From Cycloclasticus pugetii PS-1 (lineage in GTDB: Bacteria > Pseudomonadota > Gammaproteobacteria > Methylococcales > Cycloclasticaceae), in the NCBI RefSeq assembly GCF_000384415.1, contig NZ_ARVU01000001.1:186001-250000 (forward strand): DNA of 64,000 bases, read 5' to 3'. Under the pieces are notes generated by a model. The model was given only the letters and a program-made list of their open reading frames with translations, did not search any database and was not told the DNA's origin. The translations under genes and the position numbers were made by a program. Shown here one piece after another: positions 26,329 through 34,759 of the stretch. The first letter of the stretch is position 1. Every line of letters begins with the position of its first letter.

Positions 26329-27900
26329 ATGTCTAGCGAATTTAAAAAACGGCGAACGTTTGCCATTATCTCCCACCCCGATGCGGGTAAAACAACGCTG
26401 ACCGAAAAACTGTTGTTGTTCGGGGGCGCGATTCAGGTTGCGGGGTCAGTTAAAGGGCGAAAAGCTTCACGACACGCAACATCTGACTGGATGGAAATGG
26501 AGCAAGAGCGGGGTATTTCGATTACTACCTCGGTGATGCAATTCGAACATAATGAAAAATTATTGAACCTGCTCGATACCCCTGGGCATGAGGATTTTTC
26601 TGAAGATACCTATCGAACATTAACAGCGGTTGATTCTGCGTTGATGGTCATCGATTGTGCGAAAGGGGTGGAAGCCAGAACCATTAAATTAATGGAAGTG
26701 TGTCGTTTGCGTGATACGCCGATTATTAGTTTTATTAATAAGTTGGACAGGGAAGGCAGGGATCCTTTAGAGCTTATTGATGAAGTTGAGTCGGTGTTGA
26801 AAATTCAATGTGCGCCAATGACATGGCCAATAGGCATGGGTAAGCGCTTTAAAGGCGTTTACCATATCTATAAGGATGAGGTACATGTGTTTAGCCCAAC
26901 GCATGGCGGTAAAATTGCCACTGGCGAAATATTTAAAGGGCTAGATAATCCTGGGCTCAAGGAGTTGATGGGCCATGAGTTTGAAGATTTTTTTGAGGAG
27001 TTAGAGCTTGTTCGAGAAGCCAGTACGCCTTTCGATATAGACGCTTATTTAGCGGGTAAACAAACACCGGTGTTTTTTGGCTCGGCGGTGAATAATTTTG
27101 GTGTGGGTGAATTGCTTGACGCGTTTGCAGAATATGCGCCAGCTCCTCAACCACGACAAGCCGTTGAACGTGAAGTGCTGCCAGAAGAAGATAAGTTTTC
27201 GGGTTTTGTATTTAAGGTTCAAGCCAATATGGATCCAGCGCATCGTGATCGAATAGCCTTTATGCGTATTTGTTCCGGTGAGTATTCACAGGGTATGAAA
27301 ATAAACCATGTGCGTATTAAGAAGAATATTCAGGTTGGTAATGCCATTACGTTTCAGGCGGATAGCCGGAAAAACGTAGAACAGGCTTTTGCAGGTGACA
27401 TCATTGGGCTGCATAATCATGGCACCATTCAAGTGGGTGATACGTTTACACAAGGTGAGGCTTTAAAATTTGGTGGTATTCCTTATTTTGCCCCAGAGCT
27501 TTTTCGTAAAGCTGTCTTAAAAGACCCGCTACGTATGAAGGCTTTACAAAAAGGCCTGACGCAATTAACCGAAGAAGGTGCGACGCAGTTATTTAAACCG
27601 CTACGGAATAATGACTTAATTTTAGGTGCAGTGGGTGTGCTTCAGTTTGAAGTAACGGCGCAACGGCTTAAAAGTGAGTATAACGTAGAGTGTGTGTATG
27701 ATAATGCACCTATTACAACGGCTCGTTGGGTGAGCTGTGATGACCCGAAAAAATTTGAAGAGTTTAAGAAGAAAGCGCACGATAGTTTGGCAGAAGATGG
27801 CGGTGGCTATTTGGTATATTTAGCGAAAAGCCGAGTTAACCTATCGTTAACACAAGAGCGCTGGCCAGAGATAACCTTTAGTGCGACACGCGAGCTGTAA
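26329..27900 (+). CDS. prfC: Peptide chain release factor 3
   Basis: RF3 is the GTPase that recycles RF1/RF2 after translation termination. The 523-aa product has G1 [15 protein letters not shown], the switch region [11 protein letters not shown]3 [11 protein letters not shown] and G4 [10 protein letters not shown]. The RF3-specific C-terminal domains ([15 protein letters not shown] and so on) follow. Length is standard. It has its own gap with an inverted repeat and a TATAAT, so it is probably transcribed separately from pssA-UDG-rimI. Confidence 0.96.
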   Translation: MSSEFKKRRTFAIISHPDAGKTTLTEKLLLFGGAIQVAGSVKGRKASRHATSDWMEMEQERGISITTSVMQFEHNEKLLNLLDTPGHEDFSEDTYRTLTAVDSALMVIDCAKGVEARTIKLMEVCRLRDTPIISFINKLDREGRDPLELIDEVESVLKIQCAPMTWPIGMGKRFKGVYHIYKDEVHVFSPTHGGKIATGEIFKGLDNPGLKELMGHEFEDFFEELELVREASTPFDIDAYLAGKQTPVFFGSAVNNFGVGELLDAFAEYAPAPQPRQAVEREVLPEEDKFSGFVFKVQANMDPAHRDRIAFMRICSGEYSQGMKINHVRIKKNIQVGNAITFQADSRKNVEQAFAGDIIGLHNHGTIQVGDTFTQGEALKFGGIPYFAPELFRKAVLKDPLRMKALQKGLTQLTEEGATQLFKPLRNNDLILGAVGVLQFEVTAQRLKSEYNVECVYDNAPITTARWVSCDDPKKFEEFKKKAHDSLAEDGGGYLVYLAKSRVNLSLTQERWPEITFSATREL

Positions 27901-27923
27901 AACATAAATGATAGGAGTGAGTG

Positions 27924-28628
27924 ATGACTGAAAAAAACTATTCAATAGAAGCATTAGAACTAGGCCCTGCAGAAAACTTTATTTATCTGATTCACGATCA
28001 CAAAACTAACCGAGCAGCGGTGGTAGATCCTGCTTGGGATGTGCCTAAGGTAATAGAGTTGGCTAAGCAAAAAGGAGTCGAGATTACCGATATCCTGCTA
28101 ACGCATAGTCACCATGACCATATTAACGGTATTGGTGATGTGCTGGATAAGTACGATGCACAGGTACATTTGTTAAAGCAAGAAGCTGACTTTTGGGGTG
28201 ATCACCCAGCCTCGCCAAGCATTCATTATGGTGGTGATGAAATTATGTTGGGTGATAGTAGTATTAAAGTGTTGCATACGCCGGGGCATACGCCCGGTTC
28301 AGCGTGTTATCAAATAGGCGATGATTTGTTAACGGGCGATACGATGTTTGTTTTTGGTTGTGGACGGTGTGATTTCACAGGCGGCGACCCAGAAGTAATG
28401 TATAAAACCTTGAATAAAATTCGTACGGAATTACCAAGTTCTACGACGATTCTGCCGGGGCACAATTATGCGGTTAAAAAGACATCAACCATCGCAGAGC
28501 AAATAAAAGGTAACCCGTTTTTGCATCAGCATAGCCTGCAAGATTTTGTGCAATACCGAATGAATACGCCAAAACGCAAGAGCCCTTATGAGGCAGAGCC
28601 AGAATCGGGCTGTGGGCACGATCACTAA
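27924..28628 (+). CDS. Metallo-beta-lactamase-fold hydrolase (glyoxalase II-like)
   Basis: This 234-aa MBL-fold protein has THSHHDH at about 57-63, the later metal ligands in HTPGHTPGSAC and LTGDTMFVFGCGRCDFTGG, and PGHNYA. It resembles hydroxyacylglutathione hydrolase and persulfide-dioxygenase-like enzymes. The C-terminus ends ESGCGHDH, a Cys/His tail that may bind metal. GTG at 27921 and ATG at 27924 both fit; AGGAG at 27913-27917 favours the ATG. A BFD-like miniferredoxin gene starts directly after its stop codon, so a redox or sulfur-linked role is possible. Confidence 0.85.
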   Translation: MTEKNYSIEALELGPAENFIYLIHDHKTNRAAVVDPAWDVPKVIELAKQKGVEITDILLTHSHHDHINGIGDVLDKYDAQVHLLKQEADFWGDHPASPSIHYGGDEIMLGDSSIKVLHTPGHTPGSACYQIGDDLLTGDTMFVFGCGRCDFTGGDPEVMYKTLNKIRTELPSSTTILPGHNYAVKKTSTIAEQIKGNPFLHQHSLQDFVQYRMNTPKRKSPYEAEPESGCGHDH

Positions 28629-28814
28629 GTGGCGTATGAATTTAAAGATGATGATGTGATTTGCAGTTGCACGGGCGTCACCAAAAAGCACTTTTTAACA
28701 AGGATAAAGGCCGACAATATCGAGACACTTGAGCAGGCAAGGGAAAAAACACACGTTAATGTTGCCTGCGGCATGTGTGTTTATATTGTGGAAAAACTGC
28801 TCGATGTAGACTAA
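28629..28814 (+). CDS. Bacterioferritin-associated ferredoxin-like [2Fe-2S] protein
   Basis: This 61-aa protein has a BFD-like [2Fe-2S] fold: CSCTGVTKKHF near the start and CGMCVYIVEKLL near the end give the C-x-C and C-x2-C ligands. It starts at GTG 28629, immediately after the upstream TAA, so translation is coupled to the MBL-fold gene. True Bfd reduces bacterioferritin iron. No bacterioferritin gene is here, so the partner may be the adjacent hydrolase or an unseen reductase. Confidence 0.8.
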   Translation: MAYEFKDDDVICSCTGVTKKHFLTRIKADNIETLEQAREKTHVNVACGMCVYIVEKLLDVD

Positions 28815-28818
28815 AAGG

Positions 28819-29475
28819 TTATTTTTCTGTGAGCAAAAAAACGTGTTCAAGCATGCGCGATACGCCTTTGGCCTTGAAGCGTTTTGATTGCTCTAAAATA
28901 TCCTCAGACACTAAGCACTGAATCTCATAACGCGCAGAGAAATGTTGCTGTACTTCGTCAGGTGTTACCGAAAAGGGAGGGCCGCTCATTTCATGTTGGG
29001 GGTAGTCAACAGTAACGAGTAGGCGCTGCGTTTTATTAGGTAAAAGTTCATTTAGTTTTTCGACATAGCGGGCGCGCATATCCGCTGGAAAAGCAATCAA
29101 GGACGCACGATCGTAAACAAGCTGGTAAGCAGCTACGTCGTCGGCTGTTAGTTCGAATAAATCGCCGCAAATAATGGTGAGATTTTCATAACGATACGTT
29201 AAAAAGCGATCACCCTGGGTAATACTAGGCGTGAGATTGTTTTCCTTGAAAAAGTCCTCCACGGCTTTTTTGCTTAACTCAATGCCCAATACTTTTTCGG
29301 CGTGTTCTGCTAACCAGATAAGGTCTTTGCTTTTGCCGCACAAAGGCACAAAAACAGCGGCGTTTGCTTTTGGTTTGAGTGCAGCAAAGTGCTCGATAAG
29401 ATACGGGTTAACGTCATTTAAGTGAAAACCAATTTCACTTTTTGCCCAACGTTCATGCCAAAAGTTAGTGTCCAT
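28819..29475 (-). CDS. tpm: Thiopurine S-methyltransferase
   Basis: This 218-aa SAM-dependent methyltransferase of the TPMT family has the clear pattern MDTNFWHERWAKSEIGFHL, VFVPLCGKSKDLIWLAEH, GIELSKKAVEDFF and DRASLIAFPADMRARYVE. Bacterial members methylate thiopurines and can detoxify selenite or tellurite. The gene is 11 bp behind proS on the same strand and probably shares its transcript. It is convergent with the BFD-like gene, with a 4-bp gap. Confidence 0.93.
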   Translation of the reverse strand: MDTNFWHERWAKSEIGFHLNDVNPYLIEHFAALKPKANAAVFVPLCGKSKDLIWLAEHAEKVLGIELSKKAVEDFFKENNLTPSITQGDRFLTYRYENLTIICGDLFELTADDVAAYQLVYDRASLIAFPADMRARYVEKLNELLPNKTQRLLVTVDYPQHEMSGPPFSVTPDEVQQHFSARYEIQCLVSEDILEQSKRFKAKGVSRMLEHVFLLTEK

Positions 29476-29486
29476 AATGTTTAAGT

Positions 29487-31199
29487 TTATTGTTTTGTGA
29501 CTGTTTTTAGGTGCGCGATTATTTGATCTAAGGGTATATCTTGGTTGTCGCTGTCTGTTCTAGCACGATATTCAACCATGCCATTGTCTAAGCCTTTATC
29601 GCCCAGCACGATGCGATGAGGAATGCCAATAAGCTCCATATCTGAGAACATAAAGCCGGGGCGTACTTTTCTATCATCAAATAAAACATCAAAACCGGCT
29701 TCTTTTAGCTCTAGGTATAGTTTTTCAGTCGCTGCTTTTAAGCGTTCAGACTTATGCATATTCATCGGTAATAAAGCGACTTGAAAAGGGGCTAATGCAG
29801 CGGGCCAAATAATACCTTTATCATCATGATTTTGTTCAATAGCGGCAGCAATGACGCGGGTAATGCCAATACCATAACAACCCATGGTCATCACTTGGTT
29901 TTTGCCGTTTTCGTTTAGCACAGAAGCATTCATCGCTTCGCTGTATTTAGTGCCTAATTGAAAAATATGGCCAACCTCAATGCCGCGAGCAATAGTCAGG
30001 GTGCCTTGTCCATCAGGGCTAGCATCCCCTTCCACGACTTGACGAATATCTTCAATACGAGCGGGTTCTGCTAAATCGCGGCCCCAGTTTACCCCTGTGT
30101 AGTGCATGTCATTTTCGTTAGCGCCACAAATGAAATTTGCCATAGTCGCTGCGCTACGATCAACAATCATAGGGACGTCTAAATCAATGGGGCCGATATA
30201 GCCTGCATCACAGCCAGCAGCTTGTAAAATCTCAGCATCGCTAGCCATCGTTAGGGGTGATGCTACGCCGTCTAACTTTTCGGCTTTAATATCGTTCAGT
30301 GAGTGGTGGCCGCATAATAAAAGCGCCACTACAGTATCGTCATCTCCTTTTACCAGTAAGGTTTTTAAGCACTGCGCGCTGCTCACGTTTAAGAAGCTGC
30401 TGATTTCTTCAATGCTGCGTTGGCCTGGGGTAGGTACTTTTTCTAACTGTTCAGTGGCCTCGGCGCGCGGCTCTGTGGGTGCTAATGCCTCGGCTTTTTC
30501 TACATTAGCGGCGTATTGGCTTTCAGTAGAAAAGGCAATCGCGTCTTCACCAGAATCAGCCAGTACATGAAACTCATGCGAGGCGTTGCCACCAATAGAG
30601 CCGGTGTCTGCCAATACAGGGCGGAAATTTAGGCCAAGGCGTGTAAAAATATTATGGTAGGCCTGAAACATGCGGTCATAGGTTTCTTGCAAAGACTCGT
30701 CATCCATATGAAACGAATAGGCATCTTTCATAATAAATTCGCGTGAACGCATAATGCCAAAACGAGGCCGAATCTCATCACGAAATTTAGTTTGTATTTG
30801 GTAGTAATTAATCGGTAATTGCTTGTAACTCTTTATTTCGTTACGGGCCAGTTCGGTAATAATTTCTTCATGTGTTGGGCCTAAGCAAAACTCACGGCCA
30901 TGTCGGTCATTTAAGCGAGCTAGTTCAGGGCCGTATTGTTCCCAACGCCCCGATTCTTGCCACAGTTCAGATGGCTGTACAACTGGCATTAAGACTTCTA
31001 ACGCACCAGCATTGTTCATTTCTTCGCGAACAATATGCTGTGCTTTTTGCAGAATGCGAACACCAAGGGGGAGCCAATTGTATAAACCAGCTGCTAGCTT
31101 GCGAACAAGCCCCGCGCGAATCATTAATTGATGACTGACGATTTCGGCATCTGAAGGGGTTTCTTTAACGGTATTGAGTGGGAATTGGCTAGTACGCAT
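29487..31199 (-). CDS. proS: Prolyl-tRNA synthetase (bacterial type with editing domain)
   Basis: This 570-aa class II synthetase shows motif 2 [27 protein letters not shown] (about 137-163) and motif 3 [17 protein letters not shown]. Between them (about 220-390) lies the insertion domain (INS), which edits mischarged Ala-tRNA(Pro). The anticodon-binding domain is C-terminal. This is the prokaryote-type layout. tpm follows closely downstream. Confidence 0.97.
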   Translation of the reverse strand: MRTSQFPLNTVKETPSDAEIVSHQLMIRAGLVRKLAAGLYNWLPLGVRILQKAQHIVREEMNNAGALEVLMPVVQPSELWQESGRWEQYGPELARLNDRHGREFCLGPTHEEIITELARNEIKSYKQLPINYYQIQTKFRDEIRPRFGIMRSREFIMKDAYSFHMDDESLQETYDRMFQAYHNIFTRLGLNFRPVLADTGSIGGNASHEFHVLADSGEDAIAFSTESQYAANVEKAEALAPTEPRAEATEQLEKVPTPGQRSIEEISSFLNVSSAQCLKTLLVKGDDDTVVALLLCGHHSLNDIKAEKLDGVASPLTMASDAEILQAAGCDAGYIGPIDLDVPMIVDRSAATMANFICGANENDMHYTGVNWGRDLAEPARIEDIRQVVEGDASPDGQGTLTIARGIEVGHIFQLGTKYSEAMNASVLNENGKNQVMTMGCYGIGITRVIAAAIEQNHDDKGIIWPAALAPFQVALLPMNMHKSERLKAATEKLYLELKEAGFDVLFDDRKVRPGFMFSDMELIGIPHRIVLGDKGLDNGMVEYRARTDSDNQDIPLDQIIAHLKTVTKQ

Positions 31200-31290
31200 A
31201 GTTATTTTCTTCGGTTAATGAGGTTCACATGAAGCGAGACATTTTACGCTGAAAAAGGACCACTACCTAGTGGCGATAGAAAAGATATTG

Positions 31291-32241
31291 TTAGGCAGCT
31301 TTTTGATCCCAGCGTTTAAGTTTTCTATCAAGCGTGCGGCGAGAGATGCCCAGGCTTTTTGCGGCTTGAGATTTGTTGCCTTTACTCTCATTAATGACTT
31401 TAAGAATATGCTCTTTTTCAAGTGATTTTAAGCAGTACTTGTTTGTAGTCGCTGAGTCAGTGTCAGCCACCGGTAATGTTTCATGTAATGGGATGCTTAG
31501 CAGTAACGAGCGTTCAATATGGTTGCGTAGTTCACGAATATTACCGGGCCAGTCATAAGCTTGTAAGGCATTGATTGACTCAGTTGAAATGTGAGGGCTG
31601 GTTAATTCGTGTTCCTCACACAATTGGCAAACAAAGGTGCTAGTGAGCGCTTCAATATCATCTGGGCGGTCACGCAGTGGCGGTGCAGTAAAAGGAACGA
31701 CACTTAAACGGTAATATAAGTCAGCCCTAAATAAGCCTTGCTTAACCAGGTCTTTAAGGCGTTTATTTGTGGCGGCAACGATACGGACAGAGGTGTCATA
31801 TTCTTTGTCGGAGCCAACGGGGCGAATGGTTTTTTCTTCTAAAAGGTGTAAAAGCTTGGGTTGCGAATCTAGCGGCAGCTCGCCAATTTCATCTAAAAAT
31901 AATGTGCCATTTTGTGCAGTGGCGACTAGCCCTTTTCGTGCGTCTTTGGCACCTGTAAAGGCGCCTTTTGCGTGACCAAATAGTTCGGTTTCTAATAAGT
32001 GTTGACTAAAGGTTGCGCAGTTAATAGATACAAAGGGACCTTTGCGTTGGCTAAGGTCATGAATTTTTCTAGCTAATAGGCTTTTACCAGTACCCGTTTC
32101 GCCGTCCAATAAAATAGGTGTGTTTTTAGTGGCGACACGATCAATGTCGTCCAACAGTTTAACGACAAGTGGGTTATTACCAAAAAATGAGTGGCGGTCA
32201 CGAATGGCTTTACGAAGTGCCGATGATTTGTGGGTAGTCAT
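31291..32241 (-). CDS. Sigma-54-dependent transcriptional activator without a sensor domain
   Basis: This 316-aa bacterial enhancer-binding protein is built almost only of an AAA+ domain and a Fis-type HTH, like PspF. Walker A is GETGTGKS (47-54), the sigma-54 loop is GAFTGA (93-98) and Walker B is GTLFLDE (112-118). The HTH is KSQAAKSLGISRRTLDRKL near the C-terminus. Only about 20 residues precede the AAA+ core, so there is no receiver, PAS or GAF domain. The frame opens at TTG 32271, but the ATG at 32239-32241 is preferred. It is divergent from a porin gene with a sigma-54 promoter. Confidence 0.93.
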   Translation of the reverse strand: MTTHKSSALRKAIRDRHSFFGNNPLVVKLLDDIDRVATKNTPILLDGETGTGKSLLARKIHDLSQRKGPFVSINCATFSQHLLETELFGHAKGAFTGAKDARKGLVATAQNGTLFLDEIGELPLDSQPKLLHLLEEKTIRPVGSDKEYDTSVRIVAATNKRLKDLVKQGLFRADLYYRLSVVPFTAPPLRDRPDDIEALTSTFVCQLCEEHELTSPHISTESINALQAYDWPGNIRELRNHIERSLLLSIPLHETLPVADTDSATTNKYCLKSLEKEHILKVINESKGNKSQAAKSLGISRRTLDRKLKRWDQKAA

Positions 32242-32255
32242 AGAAAATAGCGTCG

Positions 32256-32269
32256 TGAGACATTCTGTC
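32256..32269. promoter_or_regulatory. Enhancer-type dyad, copy 1
   Basis: TGAGACATTCTGTC contains the dyad GACA-N3-TGTC. It lies just upstream of the activator ATG and about 150 bp before the expected porin start. It is paired with an equivalent copy 30 bp away. Confidence 0.6.
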
Positions 32270-32285
32270 AAAAGTCTCTTTATAT

Positions 32286-32299
32286 TGAGACAAAGTGTC
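32286..32299. promoter_or_regulatory. Enhancer-type dyad, copy 2
   Basis: TGAGACAAAGTGTC repeats the dyad GACA-N3-TGTC exactly 30 bp (about three helical turns) from copy 1. It is about 120 bp before the expected porin transcription start. This is the usual geometry for sigma-54 activator sites and would also allow autoregulation. Confidence 0.6.
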
Positions 32300-32383
32300 G
32301 CATAAGTCTAGTGCGTTGTTATGCTTGTTTCAGTGATAATTTTTAAAGTTAGTTATTAATCAATGAGTTGATGGTATGCCAAA

Positions 32384-32417
32384 CCCGCTGGCATTAGTTT
32401 TGCTGTATGCCAGCGGG
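32384..32417. repeat. Perfect 11-bp inverted repeat enclosing the sigma-54 promoter
   Basis: CCCGCTGGCAT (32384-32394) and ATGCCAGCGGG (32407-32417) are perfect complements with a 12-bp spacer. A third half-site, ATGCCA, lies at 32376-32381. The left arm contains the -24 GG and the spacer holds the -12 GC. It could be a repressor site or the relic of a terminator hairpin (a weak TATTTT follows). Confidence 0.7.
32388..32404 (+). promoter_or_regulatory. Sigma-54 (-24/-12) promoter of the porin gene
   Basis: CTGGCATTAGTTTTGCT matches the sigma-54 consensus TGGCACG-N4-TTGCW, with the invariant GG and GC separated by exactly 10 bp. Transcription should start near 32415, about 35 bp before the porin ATG. 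A sigma-54 activator is encoded divergently next to it. Confidence 0.8.
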
Positions 32418-32448
32418 TATTTTGATAATCAATAATAAGGAAAAATCA

Positions 32449-33807
32449 ATGAAAATAAATAAATTAGCGTTAGCTGCCGCTGTTTTTATGGGGGGCTCGG
32501 TATCGGCTCATGCAGGCTCTGAACTGACAACGCTACTTATGTTGCTGCATGAAAATGGCACGATATCAGATGCGCAATACCAACGCGTATTAGCTGAGGC
32601 AAAAGCAACAGAGCAAAAAACGATCGCGCAAACTGAAGACATTCAAGAAAGGCTCGATAAGGCAACCAATGTTGAAGTAAATGTTAATAAAGGTGGCTTG
32701 GCTGTTAAATCTCGTGATGGTAACTTCACCACGCAAATTGGTGGCCGCATGCAGTTAGATTCTGCCTGGTATGGAGAAGATGATTCGGCAGCGGGTAGCA
32801 CGCTGGGCGATGGTACAAAAGTACGTCGAGCAAGGTTATATATTAAAGGCACGGTAAATAAAGATTGGTTCTATAAGTTTGAGTATGACTTTGCGGGTAC
32901 AGGTGATACACGAAAAGGGATTACGGATATTTGGGTTGGTTACAATGGGTTTGACTTTGAAGGGCTAAGCGTTAAGGCCGGCCATTTTAGAGACCCATTT
33001 ATGTTGCAAGATCAAATCAGCGACAATAATACGCAGTTTACCGAAAGAGCTTCAATTGATGCCTTTACGGCGAGTAGACATATTGGCGTTATGGGTAGCA
33101 TTGATCGTAAACATTGGACAACAGCGCTCGGTGTGTTTGGTGATAAAGCCAATACAAATGGTGGCTCAGACGATGAGGGATGGGGGTTAGGCGGGCGCTC
33201 TACGTGGATGCCAGTTAATGAAAAAGGCTCGTTGGTTCATTTAGGTTTGGCCGCAAATTACCGCAGCACACGAGGAGGCGAGGTTCAGTTCAAACAACAG
33301 CCTGAAACTAACATCTCAGGAGTGGACTTTGTGGATACAGGTAAGTTGCTAGATGTAGATAGCTATCTAACATTAGGTGCCGAAGTAGCTCTTGTTAAAA
33401 ATAGGTTTTCTGGCCAAGCCGAATATATTCGTACTCAGCTTGAACGCGATACAACTAGTGACCTAACATTTGATGGCTGGTATGCACAAACAGGCTGGTT
33501 CCTTACACAAGATACACGCCCATATACGCATAAAGGTGCAAAATTCAAAGCAGTTAAGCCTAATAGCCCGTTTGGTAATGGTGGTATAGGTGCATGGGAG
33601 TTAGCGTTACGATATAGCACCATTGATTTAATGGATGGCGCTATAAACGGTGGTGAAATGGACAACGTGACTTTGGGCCTTAATTGGTTCCCAGTAGCGG
33701 GCTTACGTTTTTCTGCTAACTATATTAAAGTGCTAGAGGTAGAAGGTGGGGCGCACGATAATGAAGAAGCAGATATTATGCAGCTTCGTGGCCAATGGGC
33801 GTTTTAA
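32449..33807 (+). CDS. OprO/OprP-type (phosphate-selective) porin
   Basis: This 452-aa outer-membrane protein has a signal peptide (cleavage near AHAGSE, residue 22) and a short coiled-coil region (about 25-60). A 16-strand-type beta-barrel follows, with typical VRRARLYIKGTVNKDWFYKFEYDF and KAGHFRDPFMLQDQISDN. It ends in a C-terminal phenylalanine. The family passes anions such as phosphate and other oxyanions. The frame opens at 32407, but the ATG at 32449 with AAGGA (32437-32441) gives the proper signal peptide. A leaky-looking terminator separates it from tupA. Confidence 0.9.
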   Translation: MKINKLALAAAVFMGGSVSAHAGSELTTLLMLLHENGTISDAQYQRVLAEAKATEQKTIAQTEDIQERLDKATNVEVNVNKGGLAVKSRDGNFTTQIGGRMQLDSAWYGEDDSAAGSTLGDGTKVRRARLYIKGTVNKDWFYKFEYDFAGTGDTRKGITDIWVGYNGFDFEGLSVKAGHFRDPFMLQDQISDNNTQFTERASIDAFTASRHIGVMGSIDRKHWTTALGVFGDKANTNGGSDDEGWGLGGRSTWMPVNEKGSLVHLGLAANYRSTRGGEVQFKQQPETNISGVDFVDTGKLLDVDSYLTLGAEVALVKNRFSGQAEYIRTQLERDTTSDLTFDGWYAQTGWFLTQDTRPYTHKGAKFKAVKPNSPFGNGGIGAWELALRYSTIDLMDGAINGGEMDNVTLGLNWFPVAGLRFSANYIKVLEVEGGAHDNEEADIMQLRGQWAF

Positions 33808-33822
33808 CGCGGTAGGCCATCA

Positions 33823-33852
33823 AAGGGGCGCATTTGTCGCCCCTTGTTTTTT
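33823..33852 (+). terminator. Hairpin terminator between porin and tupA
   Basis: The stem AAGGGGCG/CGCCCCTT (33823-33830 with 33838-33845) is followed by GTTTTTT. Because tupA starts 27 bp later without an obvious promoter, it may be a partial terminator that sets porin above tupA expression. Confidence 0.75.
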
Positions 33853-33878
33853 ATAACGGGATAAGTAACGGGTAAATA

Positions 33879-34691
33879 ATGAAAAAAATTGTAAAAATAC
33901 TTTGGCTGATGGGTGTTGGCGCGCTGATGATGTTTGCGTCAAACAGTTCGGCATTGGATGTTCTTAGAATGTCGACCACAACCAGCACAGAAAACTCGGG
34001 GCTTTTAGCGGTGCTAAACCCTGTCTTTGAAACCCAGCACAATGTTAAGCTTGAAGTGATTGCTGTAGGCACTGGTAAAGCATTGGCAATGGGGGCGCAA
34101 GGTGATGTTGATGTTGTGTTTGCTCATGCACCAGCGGCAGAATTGAACTACGTCAAGTCGGGTGATTTCATTGATCGCTCGGCGGTCATGCATAATGACT
34201 TTGTTATAGTAGGCCCGACCAGTGACCCTGCAAATATAGCAGCCTCTAAAACAATTGAAGAGGCCTTGCGTAGTATTGCTGAAATAGAAGCTAGCTTTAT
34301 TTCCAGAGGTGATGACTCGGGCACACATAAGAAAGAAAAACTGTTGTGGAAGAAAGCCGGTGTTGCGCCCAGTGGGGACTGGTATGTCGATGTCGGCCAA
34401 GGCATGGGCGCGGTGCTTAATATAGCGAATGAAAAACTAGCTTACGCTTTAACAGACCGGGGTACGCAAATTGCTTTTGCCGATAAGATCTCCCTCAAGG
34501 TGTTGTTTGAAGGTGATGTTAATTTATTCAACCCATACCATGTGATGGCGGTTAATCCAAAAAAACACCCGGGCTCAAGGTATGACTTAGCGATTAAATA
34601 TATTCAGTTTGTTACGAGTAAAAGAGGCCAAGAGATTATTGCAGATTTTCGTAAAGGTGGGCAGCAGCTATTTTATCCAGATGCTGAGTAA
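33879..34691 (+). CDS. tupA: TupA-like tungstate/oxyanion ABC-transporter binding protein
   Basis: This 270-aa periplasmic protein has a signal peptide (cleavage near SSALDV, residue 26) and the TupA ligand motif STTTSTENSGLL (about 32-43). VGTGKALAMGAQGDVDVVFAHAP and FISRGDDSGTHKKEKLLWKKAG are equally typical. TupA binds tungstate, sometimes molybdate. The permease and ATPase (tupB, tupC) are not adjacent, since the next gene is on the other strand. It lies 71 bp behind an anion-type porin, which suggests a joint uptake route for an oxyanion. Confidence 0.88.
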   Translation: MKKIVKILWLMGVGALMMFASNSSALDVLRMSTTTSTENSGLLAVLNPVFETQHNVKLEVIAVGTGKALAMGAQGDVDVVFAHAPAAELNYVKSGDFIDRSAVMHNDFVIVGPTSDPANIAASKTIEEALRSIAEIEASFISRGDDSGTHKKEKLLWKKAGVAPSGDWYVDVGQGMGAVLNIANEKLAYALTDRGTQIAFADKISLKVLFEGDVNLFNPYHVMAVNPKKHPGSRYDLAIKYIQFVTSKRGQEIIADFRKGGQQLFYPDAE

Positions 34692-34717
34692 GTAACGACG
34701 ACCATTAAAATCTCGAT

Positions 34718-34750
34718 AAACGCCCTTTATAAAAATAGAGGGCGTTTTTT
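34718..34750 (+). terminator. Intrinsic terminator after tupA
   Basis: The stem AAACGCCCT/AGGGCGTTT with a 12-base loop is followed by T residues (about 34745-34751). It ends the porin-tupA unit in front of the convergent transporter gene. Confidence 0.88.
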
Positions 34751-34759
34751 TATGCCTGA

